Below are positions 1 to 5,628 of a stretch of 6,581 nucleotides of DNA, piece after piece. Numbering within the stretch: the first letter of the stretch is position 1; each line of letters starts with the position of its first letter. The position numbers and the translations under genes were made by a program. The DNA comes from Gemmatimonadaceae bacterium (GTDB lineage Bacteria; Gemmatimonadota; Gemmatimonadetes; Gemmatimonadales; Gemmatimonadaceae): positions 1 through 6,581 of the forward strand of contig JABFXM010000076.1 in the NCBI GenBank assembly GCA_013361745.1. The letters run 5' to 3'. The notes below the pieces were generated by a model. It saw only the letters and a list, made by a program, of their open reading frames with translations, did no database searches and was not told the origin of the DNA.

Positions 1-1557
1 ATCCGGCTGCTCGACCAGCCTGAAGTCTTCGAGTCGGTGATCCCCCCCGACCGGCGCCGACATCACTCGCTGCCGGGAGGGCTGCCCGCGGCCGACGAGC
101 TGTGGACGAAGACGGGACTCCGACTGGAGACGTTGCAGACGGAGGACTTCGCCGCCGATCTCGCCGAGCGCGTCTCGACGCGAGCCGACGTCCTGATCGA
201 CGCGGCACTCGTGGCGGGTTGTGTGTGCTCCGGCGCGGTCCTTGGTGCGACCCCCGACGCCGCACGGAGTGCCGTGATCGCGCTCGAACCTCCACGCGCG
301 GCGAGCGCAGTGATGGACGAGCGTGCCGTACCGGCACTGGACCTTGCGCTTCCCATCGTCGCCCGCGCCGAGAGCGGAGTCGCTCCCGAAACGCCGGCGC
401 GGAGCGCGACGCGAGACATCGACGTGACGAGCACGTTCGGCGCCGCCACCCCGCCGCCGTTAGGCAGTGGAGGAGCGGAAGGCCACGCGCGTCGTCCGCG
501 TCTGACGCCTCCCGGCTCGCCGATCGTCATTCCGTCCGGGGTGGAGAGTGCCGCCGCTCCTCCCGCTGCCCCGCGTCGGCGCTCGCCGACTGGCACGCTG
601 CGTGTCGTGCCGCCGGGTTCCGTTCCGCTCGCGAGCGATCACGAGGGACGAATCCTCCCGCGCGCGTACGTCGCGCGGCGCCGGTCGCCCCGCGGTGGAG
701 TACCCGTGATCCCCGACTCCGCGGCTGCGGCCGCGCCTGCGGAGACGCTCGCCAGCCCGGCGGCGCCTGGCATTCGCTCCATCACGACCCCTGGGGAAGC
801 CGACTCCACGAGAACCGGAGACGTCGGCGGCGGAGATGCCGAACGCCGGATCGAGCATAGCGTGGAGCCGGCGGTTCCGCCGTCACCGGCACCAGCGACA
901 CCGGCACCGACCGCCCACTCTGCGTCGACGGTGCTGGTCCAGGAGCCTCCGGCGCGTACGCCGCCCCCTCACGCGCCCGGTGCGATCGAGCGGTCGCTCA
1001 CCTTCTTCTCGGCGAATCCCCGCGTGTCGCTCGCGGTCGCGCTGGCGGCGGCGGGGTTGGTGCTCGGCATCGCGATCGGGTACGCCGTCGCCCATCGTGC
1101 CGCCACGAGCCCCGCCGAGCTGGGCGTCGGACACGGCGGCGAGTTGCAGGTGGACAGCAGCGCGGCCAGCGCCGCTCCCGGACTGGGCACGAGGCGCGGG
1201 ACCGATCGTGTCGCCCCGTCGTCGACGGCCGCGCGGGTCGCGGCGGCGCCGGGCGCCGCCGCGGTATCACGTCGCTCGCGACGTGTTGCGTTGCCCTCCG
1301 CCGAGGTCGCAACCGGCGGACGACAGAGGGCGGCTGCTACGACTGTTCCTGCGCCCGCCGCTCCCGCGCAGCCATCTGCCGCGCCGATCGGCGTCGACAG
1401 CGCTGCGCTGCGTGCGCGACGTGATTCAGCGGTCGCGAGCGCACGCGCCGAATCGCTCGCCGCGGAACGGGAGGCGATCCGACGCGAGATCGAACGCCGG
1501 CGCGTGCGGATCGACAGTCTGGTCAGGGCGCAGGGAGGCGCGCCACCCGCGCCCTGA
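1..1557 (+). CDS. Pro/Ala/Arg-rich single-pass membrane protein, 5'-truncated by window edge
   Basis: The reading frame is open from base 1 to a TGA at 1555-1557 (518 codons), so the true start lies upstream; the GTG at 37 is only an internal possibility. Residues 1-110 look folded, with a 'RRRHHSLPGGLP' stretch and a Cys-x-Cys pair at residues 74 and 76. Residues 120-335 are low-complexity Pro/Ala/Arg sequence, probably disordered, with two copies of an RRRSPxG motif (about residues 192 and 226). Residues 342-365 form one clear hydrophobic transmembrane helix ending in GYAVAHR. After more low-complexity sequence, residues 467-510 are charged and heptad-like, a likely short coiled coil. I do not recognise the family. 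The Cys pair and the folded start give a faint impression of the tail of an iron-sulfur or hydrogenase-like protein, but this is only a guess. It converges with the Smr-like gene, 80 bases away. Confidence 0.75.
   Translation: MRLLDQPEVFESVIPPDRRRHHSLPGGLPAADELWTKTGLRLETLQTEDFAADLAERVSTRADVLIDAALVAGCVCSGAVLGATPDAARSAVIALEPPRAASAVMDERAVPALDLALPIVARAESGVAPETPARSATRDIDVTSTFGAATPPPLGSGGAEGHARRPRLTPPGSPIVIPSGVESAAAPPAAPRRRSPTGTLRVVPPGSVPLASDHEGRILPRAYVARRRSPRGGVPVIPDSAAAAAPAETLASPAAPGIRSITTPGEADSTRTGDVGGGDAERRIEHSVEPAVPPSPAPATPAPTAHSASTVLVQEPPARTPPPHAPGAIERSLTFFSANPRVSLAVALAAAGLVLGIAIGYAVAHRAATSPAELGVGHGGELQVDSSAASAAPGLGTRRGTDRVAPSSTAARVAAAPGAAAVSRRSRRVALPSAEVATGGRQRAAATTVPAPAAPAQPSAAPIGVDSAALRARRDSAVASARAESLAAEREAIRREIERRRVRIDSLVRAQGGAPPAP
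458..465 (-). repeat. GCCTAACG octamer, copy 1
   Basis: One of four copies of GCCTAACG in the window, here on the minus strand (CGTTAGGC on plus). It lies inside the membrane-protein gene and supplies a Leu-Gly pair as TTA-GGC. This is the only TTA I see in that 1.5-kb reading frame, where leucine is otherwise written with GC-rich codons. Confidence 0.7.
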
Positions 1558-1637
1558 TCCGTTCGGCGCTCCAGCCGGGAGATGGTATCGTGTCATCGGC
1601 GCGCCCGGGTCCCGAGCACCGGTCGCGTCGCCCGATG

Positions 1638-2258
1638 TCAGCGCGTTCGCGAGTCGTCTTCCTCGAGCGCACGGCGGATCACGTCTCGCAGCCGCAGCTC
1701 GCGGTCGGGGCCGTCCGGGACCGCCCGGACGAGGAGACTGAGCTGCGTCGCCATCTCGCGCTCGAGGAAGACCTCCCGATCGCGGATGCCTAACGCGTCA
1801 AGCGAGCGCTCGGCGAGGTCGCGGAGCATCGCGAGCGTCGAGGGGTCGAGGCCCAGGGTCGGCGTCGCGCGAGCGGTGCGGTCGTTCCCCGCGGGAGCCG
1901 CGCGACGCGCGGACTCCCAGAGCCGCCGCATCGGAGCCAGCGTGACGACGAAGGAGCCCGGGGTGTGCTCGGCGATGGTGTCGACGACGCCGACGCGTCG
2001 CAGGGTTCGAAGCGTCTTCGCGACCGACTCGCGGACCACGGAGAGGCCGTTCTCGCTGCGGTTGCCGCGACCGGTGATCACGAGCACCTCGCGCGCGCCG
2101 CTCGCCTGTCGTTCGCGCAGCCAGGCGTCCGCACGACGGCTCGCCTCCGCCGCGGTCGGGAGCTGGGCGCGAAGGTTGAGCGTACGGTCTGCCCCGAAGC
2201 GCGCCTCGTCGTAGGCGTGCTTCAACTCCACCAGGCGGCGACGGTGATAGGTGGACAA
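1638..2258 (-). CDS. Smr-like (MutS2 C-terminal-type) protein with altered signature motifs
   Basis: A 206-residue cytoplasmic protein. Residues 25-108 follow the Smr fold pattern: a strand 'LNLRAQLP' where the family has LDLHG, a helix over 35-53, a strand 'REVLVITGRGN' (57-66) where the family has VxxIHGKG, a helix over 73-90, and a closing strand 'GSFVVTLAP'. Smr domains of MutS2 and YdaK/SmrA-type proteins nick or bind branched DNA or RNA; the family acidic and His residues in LDLHG and HGKG are absent here (Asn28, Arg30, Thr62), so nuclease activity is doubtful. Residues 135-206 are a helical, charged extension I do not recognise. The frame opens with TTG at 2256-2258, preceded two codons earlier by the in-frame TAG of the phosphatase gene, so no earlier start is possible; no strong ribosome site is seen and a GTG at residue 10 is an alternative. 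It is probably translated by coupling to the phosphatase gene. Confidence 0.7.
   Translation of the reverse strand: MSTYHRRRLVELKHAYDEARFGADRTLNLRAQLPTAAEASRRADAWLRERQASGAREVLVITGRGNRSENGLSVVRESVAKTLRTLRRVGVVDTIAEHTPGSFVVTLAPMRRLWESARRAAPAGNDRTARATPTLGLDPSTLAMLRDLAERSLDALGIRDREVFLEREMATQLSLLVRAVPDGPDRELRLRDVIRRALEEDDSRTR
1788..1795 (+). repeat. GCCTAACG octamer, copy 2
   Basis: Second copy, plus-strand orientation, inside the minus-strand Smr-like gene. Read on the coding strand it gives TTA-GGC (Leu156-Gly157), the only TTA codon I see in that gene. Confidence 0.7.
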
Positions 2259-2262
2259 CGCT

Positions 2263-2270
2263 GCCTAACG
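2263..2270 (+). repeat. GCCTAACG octamer, copy 3, overlapping a stop codon
   Basis: Third copy, plus-strand orientation, at the junction of the two minus-strand genes. On the coding strand it supplies the CGT-TAG that ends the phosphatase gene, five bases before the TTG of the Smr-like gene, so the octamer forms the translational junction. Confidence 0.7.
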
Positions 2271-3902
2271 GAGCGCGGCCTCGAGCACGCGCCCGTCGAC
2301 CTTGTCGGTCGGTGGCACGTGGAGCACGTGCGCGAGCGTCGGGGCGAGATCGACCACGCGTGCCTTCTCACGATGGCGCCCGGGGCGGAAGGGCGCTCCA
2401 TACAGGATGAGCGGAACGCGCGCATCGAGATCGCTCGGCGATCCGTGCATCGCCATCGGGCTGTTGTTGTACTCCCAGACCGTGTACGGCTGCAGCGTCA
2501 CGGCGACCGCCACCGACGACTCGGGGGTGAGGGTGTGCAGCCAGCGGCGTGCGACGGCGTCGTGGACCGTGTCCGCGTGCGCGAAGGAACGCACGTCGTC
2601 GGCGCGCGCCACGCCGGGAACGCGACGCACGGCGGTGATGAAGGCACGCTCCACCGAGTCGGGGGAGATCCCGGCGCGAGTGAGTGCCCCACGATCGAGA
2701 GAGAGTACGCCCTCCTCGAACCCGAAGCTCGTCGTGTCGCCACCGCGGGCTCGGATGGTGAGCCGCATCGCGGCGACGAGCGAATCGAGCTGCACGTGCC
2801 GAGCGTCCCGTGGGCGGCCCGGGCCCGAGACCTCGGGGAACGGCGTCACCCCGTGATCGGCCGTGAGCGCGATGATCACCCTGGTGGAATCGCGAACGGC
2901 GAAGAGCGAATCGAGAAAGGCACCGAGCGAGCGGTCGAGCCGCAGGAATTGATCGTGGGCCTCGCGCGAATCCGGGCCGTACTGATGGCCGATCGCGTCG
3001 GTCGTGGAGAGTGATACCGCGAGCAGATCGGGCGCGGCGCCATGGCCGAGATCGAGCGCTCGCAGTCCCGCGAGGGCGACGGAGAGCGTGAGCTCGTCCA
3101 TCCAGGGGAAGCCAGGGAGCGCACCGGCCGCGTCGGCGGGGGTGGATGGCAGCACGTGCGGAAAGACATAGTTCTTTCCCCCGCTCTCCACCGCCACGGT
3201 ATCCGGCTCGGGGTAGTAGCTGGCCGGTCGTGACAACTCCCAGCGCCTGCCGGCCATGGATTGCGGGAGACGTCGCGCGTTGAAGTCGTTCAGCCAGGTG
3301 GGAAGCGTGTCGGCGTAGTAGGTGCTCGTCGTGAAGCGTCCGTTCGATGAATACCAGTAGACATTCTGCTTCGCGCGACCGAGAGGAAGGATCGCTCCGC
3401 GGTCTTTTCGCGAGACGGAGAGCGCGCGCGACCGCTGGTCGGCGAGCCGCATCCAGTCGATGAGACTCTCACCCCGGAACCGAAAGGGTGAGGCGGGGGC
3501 CGCGCCACCGCCGATGACCGGCGCCTGCGGATCCTGCACTCCGGCCGCATTCATCATGATGCCCGTGCTGCGCGGGAAACGCCCGGAGAGGGTCGTCGCG
3601 TGTCCGGGAGCCGTCTCGGTGATCGCGTGGTCCTGGTACGCGTTCAGGTAGACCGCCCCCCCGCGAAGAAGTCGTGCGAACCCACCGTCGAGCTGATCAC
3701 CGTAGCGCTCGAAGTAGACCGGGGTGAGCTGGTCGACCGTTATGAACACGACGAGGGTCGGCGCCGAGCGATCTGCAGTCGGGGCCGGTCGGCTCAATGG
3801 GGTGGACGCCTGCGCGGACGCGCGCTCGGAGTGACCGGCGGCCAGCGTGAGGCAGAGCGCGGCGAGGCCGATCGAGTGGAGGGAAGCGGAGACGCGAGTC
3901 AT
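2265..3902 (-). CDS. PafA-type secreted alkaline phosphatase (alkaline phosphatase/NPP superfamily)
   Basis: A 545-residue protein that hydrolyses phosphomonoesters in the periplasm using two metal ions, supplying inorganic phosphate. Residues 1-30 are a signal peptide with a likely cleavage after ASA. The active-site residues match PafA of Elizabethkingia in order and nearly in spacing: metal ligand Asp57 (ITVDQL), nucleophile Thr97 (TETAPGHA), Asn118 (21 residues later, as in PafA), Lys166 and Arg168 (RKDRGA, the PafA Lys/Arg pair), Asp302 and His306 (TDAIGH), Asp349-His350 (ADHG), and His486 (MHGSP). The Asn plus Lys-x-Arg set indicates monoesterase rather than diesterase preference; that is inference from the family. 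ATG at 3900-3902 is chosen because it gives the intact signal peptide. No clear Shine-Dalgarno precedes it; a Bacteroidota-like promoter lies just upstream. I see no obvious Pho box. The Smr-like gene follows six bases after the TAG stop, probably in the same transcript. Confidence 0.92.
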   Translation of the reverse strand: MTRVSASLHSIGLAALCLTLAAGHSERASAQASTPLSRPAPTADRSAPTLVVFITVDQLTPVYFERYGDQLDGGFARLLRGGAVYLNAYQDHAITETAPGHATTLSGRFPRSTGIMMNAAGVQDPQAPVIGGGAAPASPFRFRGESLIDWMRLADQRSRALSVSRKDRGAILPLGRAKQNVYWYSSNGRFTTSTYYADTLPTWLNDFNARRLPQSMAGRRWELSRPASYYPEPDTVAVESGGKNYVFPHVLPSTPADAAGALPGFPWMDELTLSVALAGLRALDLGHGAAPDLLAVSLSTTDAIGHQYGPDSREAHDQFLRLDRSLGAFLDSLFAVRDSTRVIIALTADHGVTPFPEVSGPGRPRDARHVQLDSLVAAMRLTIRARGGDTTSFGFEEGVLSLDRGALTRAGISPDSVERAFITAVRRVPGVARADDVRSFAHADTVHDAVARRWLHTLTPESSVAVAVTLQPYTVWEYNNSPMAMHGSPSDLDARVPLILYGAPFRPGRHREKARVVDLAPTLAHVLHVPPTDKVDGRVLEAALR

Positions 3903-3924
3903 AGGCTACGGAGAGGAAGGGCCG

Positions 3925-3955
3925 CAAATGTAGGAGCGTGTCGTGCGCAGGCAAA
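3925..3955 (-). promoter_or_regulatory. Bacteroidota-style promoter (TTTG - N19 - TAnnTTTG) for the phosphatase gene
   Basis: On the minus strand, TTTG (3955-3952) is followed after exactly 19 bases by TACATTTG (3932-3925). This fits the -33/-7 consensus described for Bacteroides and Flavobacterium. Transcription would start near 3919-3921, leaving a 5' leader of about 18 pyrimidine-rich bases with no Shine-Dalgarno before the ATG at 3902. Tri-A and tri-T words are rare in this GC-rich DNA, which makes the full match less likely to be chance, but activity is inferred. Confidence 0.5.
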
Positions 3956-4024
3956 GGGAGCGCGACGCGGAGCTGGACCGCGTAGCTGAGCTCAGGGCGC
4001 TCCTGTTGCGCGCCCCGCCGTTGC

Positions 4025-4102
4025 CATCAATATTCCTTTAGACATAGGAAATAGAATCCATCGCACGACGTTCCTTCTTCCTTTTTATTTAGGATAATTA
4101 CA
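4025..4102 (+). promoter_or_regulatory. AT-rich island upstream of the small DNA-binding gene
   Basis: Bases 4021-4100 contain 27 G/C of 80 (34%), against about 70% around them. The island holds two possible -10 boxes, TAGAAT (4052-4057) and GATAAT (4093-4098), a pyrimidine tract (4071-4090), and a 5-bp inverted repeat TTCCT/AGGAA (4033-4037 and 4046-4050) with an 8-base spacer. No good -35 box pairs with either -10 box. An AGGA (4091-4094) sits 8 bases before the GTG start and could be the ribosome site. This is the probable promoter and operator region of the rightward gene. Confidence 0.5.
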
Positions 4103-4504
4103 GTGCGAGTGTATGACATTGCGGTCGCGTCGCTTGCGCTCGGCGTCGAACGGAAGTGGCTCGACAACCTTCTCAGCCAGCACGACATCCCTGGCGTCGA
4201 ACACGTCGCGCGTGGGGTCACCCGGAAGCTCTCGACTCGCGCACTCGTGACGGCGGCTGCCGTGCGCGACCTGCAGCGCCGGCTCGGCGTTCCCGCCGGC
4301 CGCGCGGTGGAGCTCGCGGCGCACGTCGTCGCTGCGTCGCACCATCGCGTCGAGCTCTCGCCCGCGCTCACCATCCACCTGGACCTCACCACGCTCGAGC
4401 GCGATCTCGAACGTCGTCTCGTACATGCGATGGAGACCGCCGTCCCGCGTCGACGCGGGCGCCCGGCGGCGGACCGCCATCAACGACGACGGGGCACCCC
4501 GTAG
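4103..4504 (+). CDS. Small predicted DNA-binding protein with helix-turn-helix-like start and AT-hook-like tail
   Basis: A 133-residue protein. Residues 3-27 (VYDIAVASLALGVERKWLDNLL) resemble a MerR/excisionase-type winged helix-turn-helix, with the recognition helix around VERKWLDNLL. The next segment, through 'RGVTRKLSTRALVTAAAVRDLQRRLG', fits a wing and helix. Residues 62-110 are helical. The tail contains PRRRGRP (115-121), close to the AT-hook core RGRP, and more Arg at 125-130. A transcription regulator or nucleoid-associated role is inferred; the family is not one I can name. GTG at 4103 is chosen because AGGA lies 8 bases before it; GTG at 4109 is the alternative. The stop codon TAG (4502-4504) falls in the loop and first stem base of the convergent hairpin. 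The AT-rich sequence in front of it would suit an AT-hook protein, suggesting self-regulation. Confidence 0.7.
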   Translation: MRVYDIAVASLALGVERKWLDNLLSQHDIPGVEHVARGVTRKLSTRALVTAAAVRDLQRRLGVPAGRAVELAAHVVAASHHRVELSPALTIHLDLTTLERDLERRLVHAMETAVPRRRGRPAADRHQRRRGTP

Positions 4505-4516
4505 GGTGCCCCGTCG
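4487..4516. terminator. Perfect 13-bp hairpin between convergent genes, likely shared terminator
   Basis: An arm of 13 bases (4487-4499), a CGTA loop (4500-4503) and the exact complementary arm (4504-4516), almost all G-C pairs. It covers the last codons and stop of the plus-strand gene and lies 21 bases beyond the stop of the minus-strand cold-shock gene, so it can fold in both transcripts. Neither side has a U-tract, so it may be an atypical terminator or a 3'-end stabiliser. Confidence 0.65.
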
Positions 4517-4537
4517 AAAGTCGAGCAAGAGCTACGT

Positions 4538-4753
4538 TTACCGGCCGCCCGACCGGGTGACGTTCTCCGCCGCCGGGCCCTTCTGCCCTTCGACGATGTC
4601 GAACTCGACCGCATCACCTTCGGCGAGCGTCTTGAAGCCGCTGCCCTGAATCGCCGAGTAGTGCACGAAGCAATCCTTCGAGCCGTTGTCGGGGGTGATG
4701 AAGCCAAAACCCTTGGCGTCGTTGAACCACTTCACCTTGCCAGTCGTGCGCAT
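4538..4753 (-). CDS. Cold-shock protein (CspA family)
   Basis: A 71-residue single cold-shock domain that binds single-stranded RNA and DNA, melts RNA structure and helps translation and transcription antitermination. RNP1 is seen as KGFGFI (14-19) and RNP2 as CFVHYSAI (28-35), with the usual '[15 protein letters not shown]' start; Cys28 and Tyr32 replace the common Val and Phe. Length is typical of the family. ATG at 4751-4753 has a good AGGAG at 4765-4761, seven bases upstream. A 5' leader of about 70 bases with a GC hairpin precedes it, as in many csp genes with leader-based control. It converges on the small DNA-binding gene. I cannot tell whether it is cold-induced or constitutive. Confidence 0.96.
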   Translation of the reverse strand: MRTTGKVKWFNDAKGFGFITPDNGSKDCFVHYSAIQGSGFKTLAEGDAVEFDIVEGQKGPAAENVTRSGGR

Positions 4754-4760
4754 TGCCTAG

Positions 4761-4765
4761 CTCCT
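4761..4765 (-). promoter_or_regulatory. Shine-Dalgarno of the cold-shock gene
   Basis: AGGAG on the minus strand, seven bases before the ATG. It fixes the start and contrasts with the phosphatase gene, which has none. Confidence 0.8.
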
Positions 4766-4775
4766 GAATACCGAT

Positions 4776-4792
4776 GCCCGCGTTGCGCGGGC
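4776..4792 (-). promoter_or_regulatory. 7-bp GC hairpin in the cold-shock gene leader
   Basis: GCCCGCG and CGCGGGC are perfectly complementary around a 3-base loop, 10 bases upstream of the ribosome site on the minus strand. It would be a compact, stable stem in the csp leader, possibly a regulatory or stabilising element. Function is inferred from position only. Confidence 0.5.
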
Positions 4793-4833
4793 TGTCTCCG
4801 TGCGCACGATCACCATGACCGCCGCACGGCCCC

Positions 4834-4861
4834 AATCTATCAGCTTCTGCGCGAAGGGCAA
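4834..4861 (-). promoter_or_regulatory. Candidate sigma70-like promoter for the cold-shock gene
   Basis: On the minus strand, TTGCCC (4861-4856), a 16-base spacer, then TAGATT (4839-4834) preceded by TG one base away, i.e. an extended -10. Start of transcription would be near 4827, giving a leader of about 73 bases. Both hexamers match consensus at four of six bases, so this is plausible but not secure. Confidence 0.4.
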
Positions 4862-4890
4862 CAGACGAGTATGCCGGCCATCATCAGAAG

Positions 4891-4925
4891 CCCGCCCGAG
4901 TCGCCGGTCAGGGCCTCTGGGCGGG
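4891..4925 (-). terminator. Candidate GC hairpin over the stop of the single-TM protein gene
   Basis: CCCGCCCGAG (4891-4900) can pair with CTC-T-GGGCGGG (4915-4925), a 10-bp stem with one bulged base and a 14-base loop that contains the TGA stop at 4908-4910. No U-tract follows, so it may only attenuate read-through toward the cold-shock gene. Confidence 0.3.
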
Positions 4926-5417
4926 GTTGGCTCCCGCCCCGGGCGTGGGCGCCGGTGGCATCGGAGGCATCGGCGCGGTCGGGCTCATCTCGGTGATGGC
5001 GCGAACGCTGTCGACGAAGTACTGCGTGTCGCCAAAGCACGAGAAGGGGATCCCGACGTGCTGCTGGTATGACACGGTCACGCGGTCGCCCATGACCCGA
5101 CGAATCTTCTCCGCGACGGAATCCTTGCGCACGGTGAAGCGGAAGATCTCCGGCTGGCTTCCGGGGACGTTGACGATCGCGAGCTCTCCCTCCCACGTCT
5201 TACAGAGCCACCCTTTCTTCGAGAATTTCTGCACGTACCCCGAGCGATCGCCGCGCGAGTAGCTCCAGTTGAGCGCGATGGCGGTCCAGAGGGAGAGCAC
5301 GAGCAGCGGAACGAGGACGACGATGGTCACGATCCAGCGAACCCAGTGTCGCCGCCGGCGCGGCGGAGGAGCCGGTGGAGTCGAAGCCCTGTCGTCGCGA
5401 TCGATGTCGTCGGCCAT
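4908..5417 (-). CDS. Conserved single-TM protein of unknown function (family often annotated, doubtfully, as 6-phosphogluconate dehydrogenase)
   Basis: A 169-residue protein. Residues 1-23 are an acidic then Pro/Arg-rich cytoplasmic head (PPAPPPRRRR); residues 25-49 are one hydrophobic helix, so the rest is outside or periplasmic. The outer domain has YSRGDRSGYVQKFSKKG (53-69), KTWEGELA (73-80), a strand-rich middle with 'FRFTV' (92-96), and DTQYFVDSV near 130-138. That order (G-R-x-G-x-VxKFSKKG, KTxEGEL, DTxYFVD) matches a short family known to me mainly from Bacteroidota genomes; the enzyme name attached to some members has no support here, as there is no nucleotide-binding fold. Two Cys (72 and 127) could pair outside the membrane. 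The Pro-rich tail (145-169) looks disordered. ATG at 5415-5417 has a weak GAG six bases upstream. It diverges from ispG. Confidence 0.8.
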   Translation of the reverse strand: MADDIDRDDRASTPPAPPPRRRRHWVRWIVTIVVLVPLLVLSLWTAIALNWSYSRGDRSGYVQKFSKKGWLCKTWEGELAIVNVPGSQPEIFRFTVRKDSVAEKIRRVMGDRVTVSYQQHVGIPFSCFGDTQYFVDSVRAITEMSPTAPMPPMPPAPTPGAGANPAQRP

Positions 5418-5452
5418 GGAATGCTCTTTCGTTGTGTGCGGGACTGGTGATG

Positions 5453-5486
5453 GTCACCGGGGTATCATCGGACCGCCACCGGTGAC
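5453..5486. promoter_or_regulatory. 8-bp inverted repeat in the divergent ispG region
   Basis: GTCACCGG (5453-5460) and CCGGTGAC (5479-5486) are exact inverted copies with an 18-base spacer. The right half overlaps the palindrome CACCGGTG (5477-5484). It could be an operator for a dimeric regulator serving either divergent gene; no regulator can be named. Confidence 0.35.
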
Positions 5487-5501
5487 GGCGCACAACATGG
5501 G

Positions 5502-5520
5502 CCGTCCGGTCAGTGGACGG
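5502..5520. promoter_or_regulatory. 6-bp inverted repeat in the divergent ispG region
   Basis: CCGTCC (5502-5507) and GGACGG (5515-5520) are exact inverted copies around a 7-base loop. It may be an operator or RNA stem; in GC-rich DNA a 6-bp stem can be chance. Confidence 0.25.
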
Positions 5521-5615
5521 AAGGTGCGGCAGGCCGCGCGGTGCCGCGTGGCGGTCCGGGTCGACTAACTTTATCGGAAGCGCGGCGACCGGTCGCGCGC
5601 TCATTCGCTTTCTCG

Positions 5616-5622
5616 AAGGGAG
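5616..5622 (+). promoter_or_regulatory. Ribosome binding site of ispG
   Basis: AAGGGAG lies six bases before the GTG start at 5629, followed by another purine run AGAGGG. It supports this GTG, since the frame meets an in-frame TAA upstream at 5566-5568 and no other start fits better. Confidence 0.7.
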
Positions 5623-5628
5623 AGGGTC

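Noticed and set aside
1..360. Possible iron-sulfur or hydrogenase-related domain at the truncated start of the first gene.
   Set aside because: Only one Cys-x-Cys pair is visible and the upstream part is missing; not enough to name a function.
1558..1637. Search for a terminator in the 80-base convergent gap.
   Set aside because: Only short, imperfect GC dyads are present and none is convincing.
836..1741. A 301-codon plus-strand frame overlapping the first gene and the convergent gap.
   Set aside because: It is almost pure Arg/Pro/Ser sequence, out of frame with the gene that has a clean transmembrane helix, and runs into the Smr-like gene.
2256..2267. TAG read-through giving a phosphatase-Smr fusion.
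   Set aside because: The phosphatase is exported by a signal peptide, while Smr-type domains act on cytoplasmic nucleic acid; coupled translation is simpler.
458..2270. GCCTAAC/GTTAGGC matches the integron attC core sites RYYYAAC/GTTRRRY.
   Set aside because: The copies are hundreds of bases apart, lie inside ordinary genes, and do not form paired, foldable arms of 55-140 bases; no integrase or cassette is present.
1965..3014. A 349-codon plus-strand frame opposite the phosphatase and Smr-like genes.
   Set aside because: Composition is that of an antisense shadow, and both opposing genes have clear family motifs.
4027..4392. A minus-strand frame of 121 codons running into the AT-rich island.
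   Set aside because: It has no domain, and it lies opposite the predicted HTH gene, which has a ribosome site and plausible fold.
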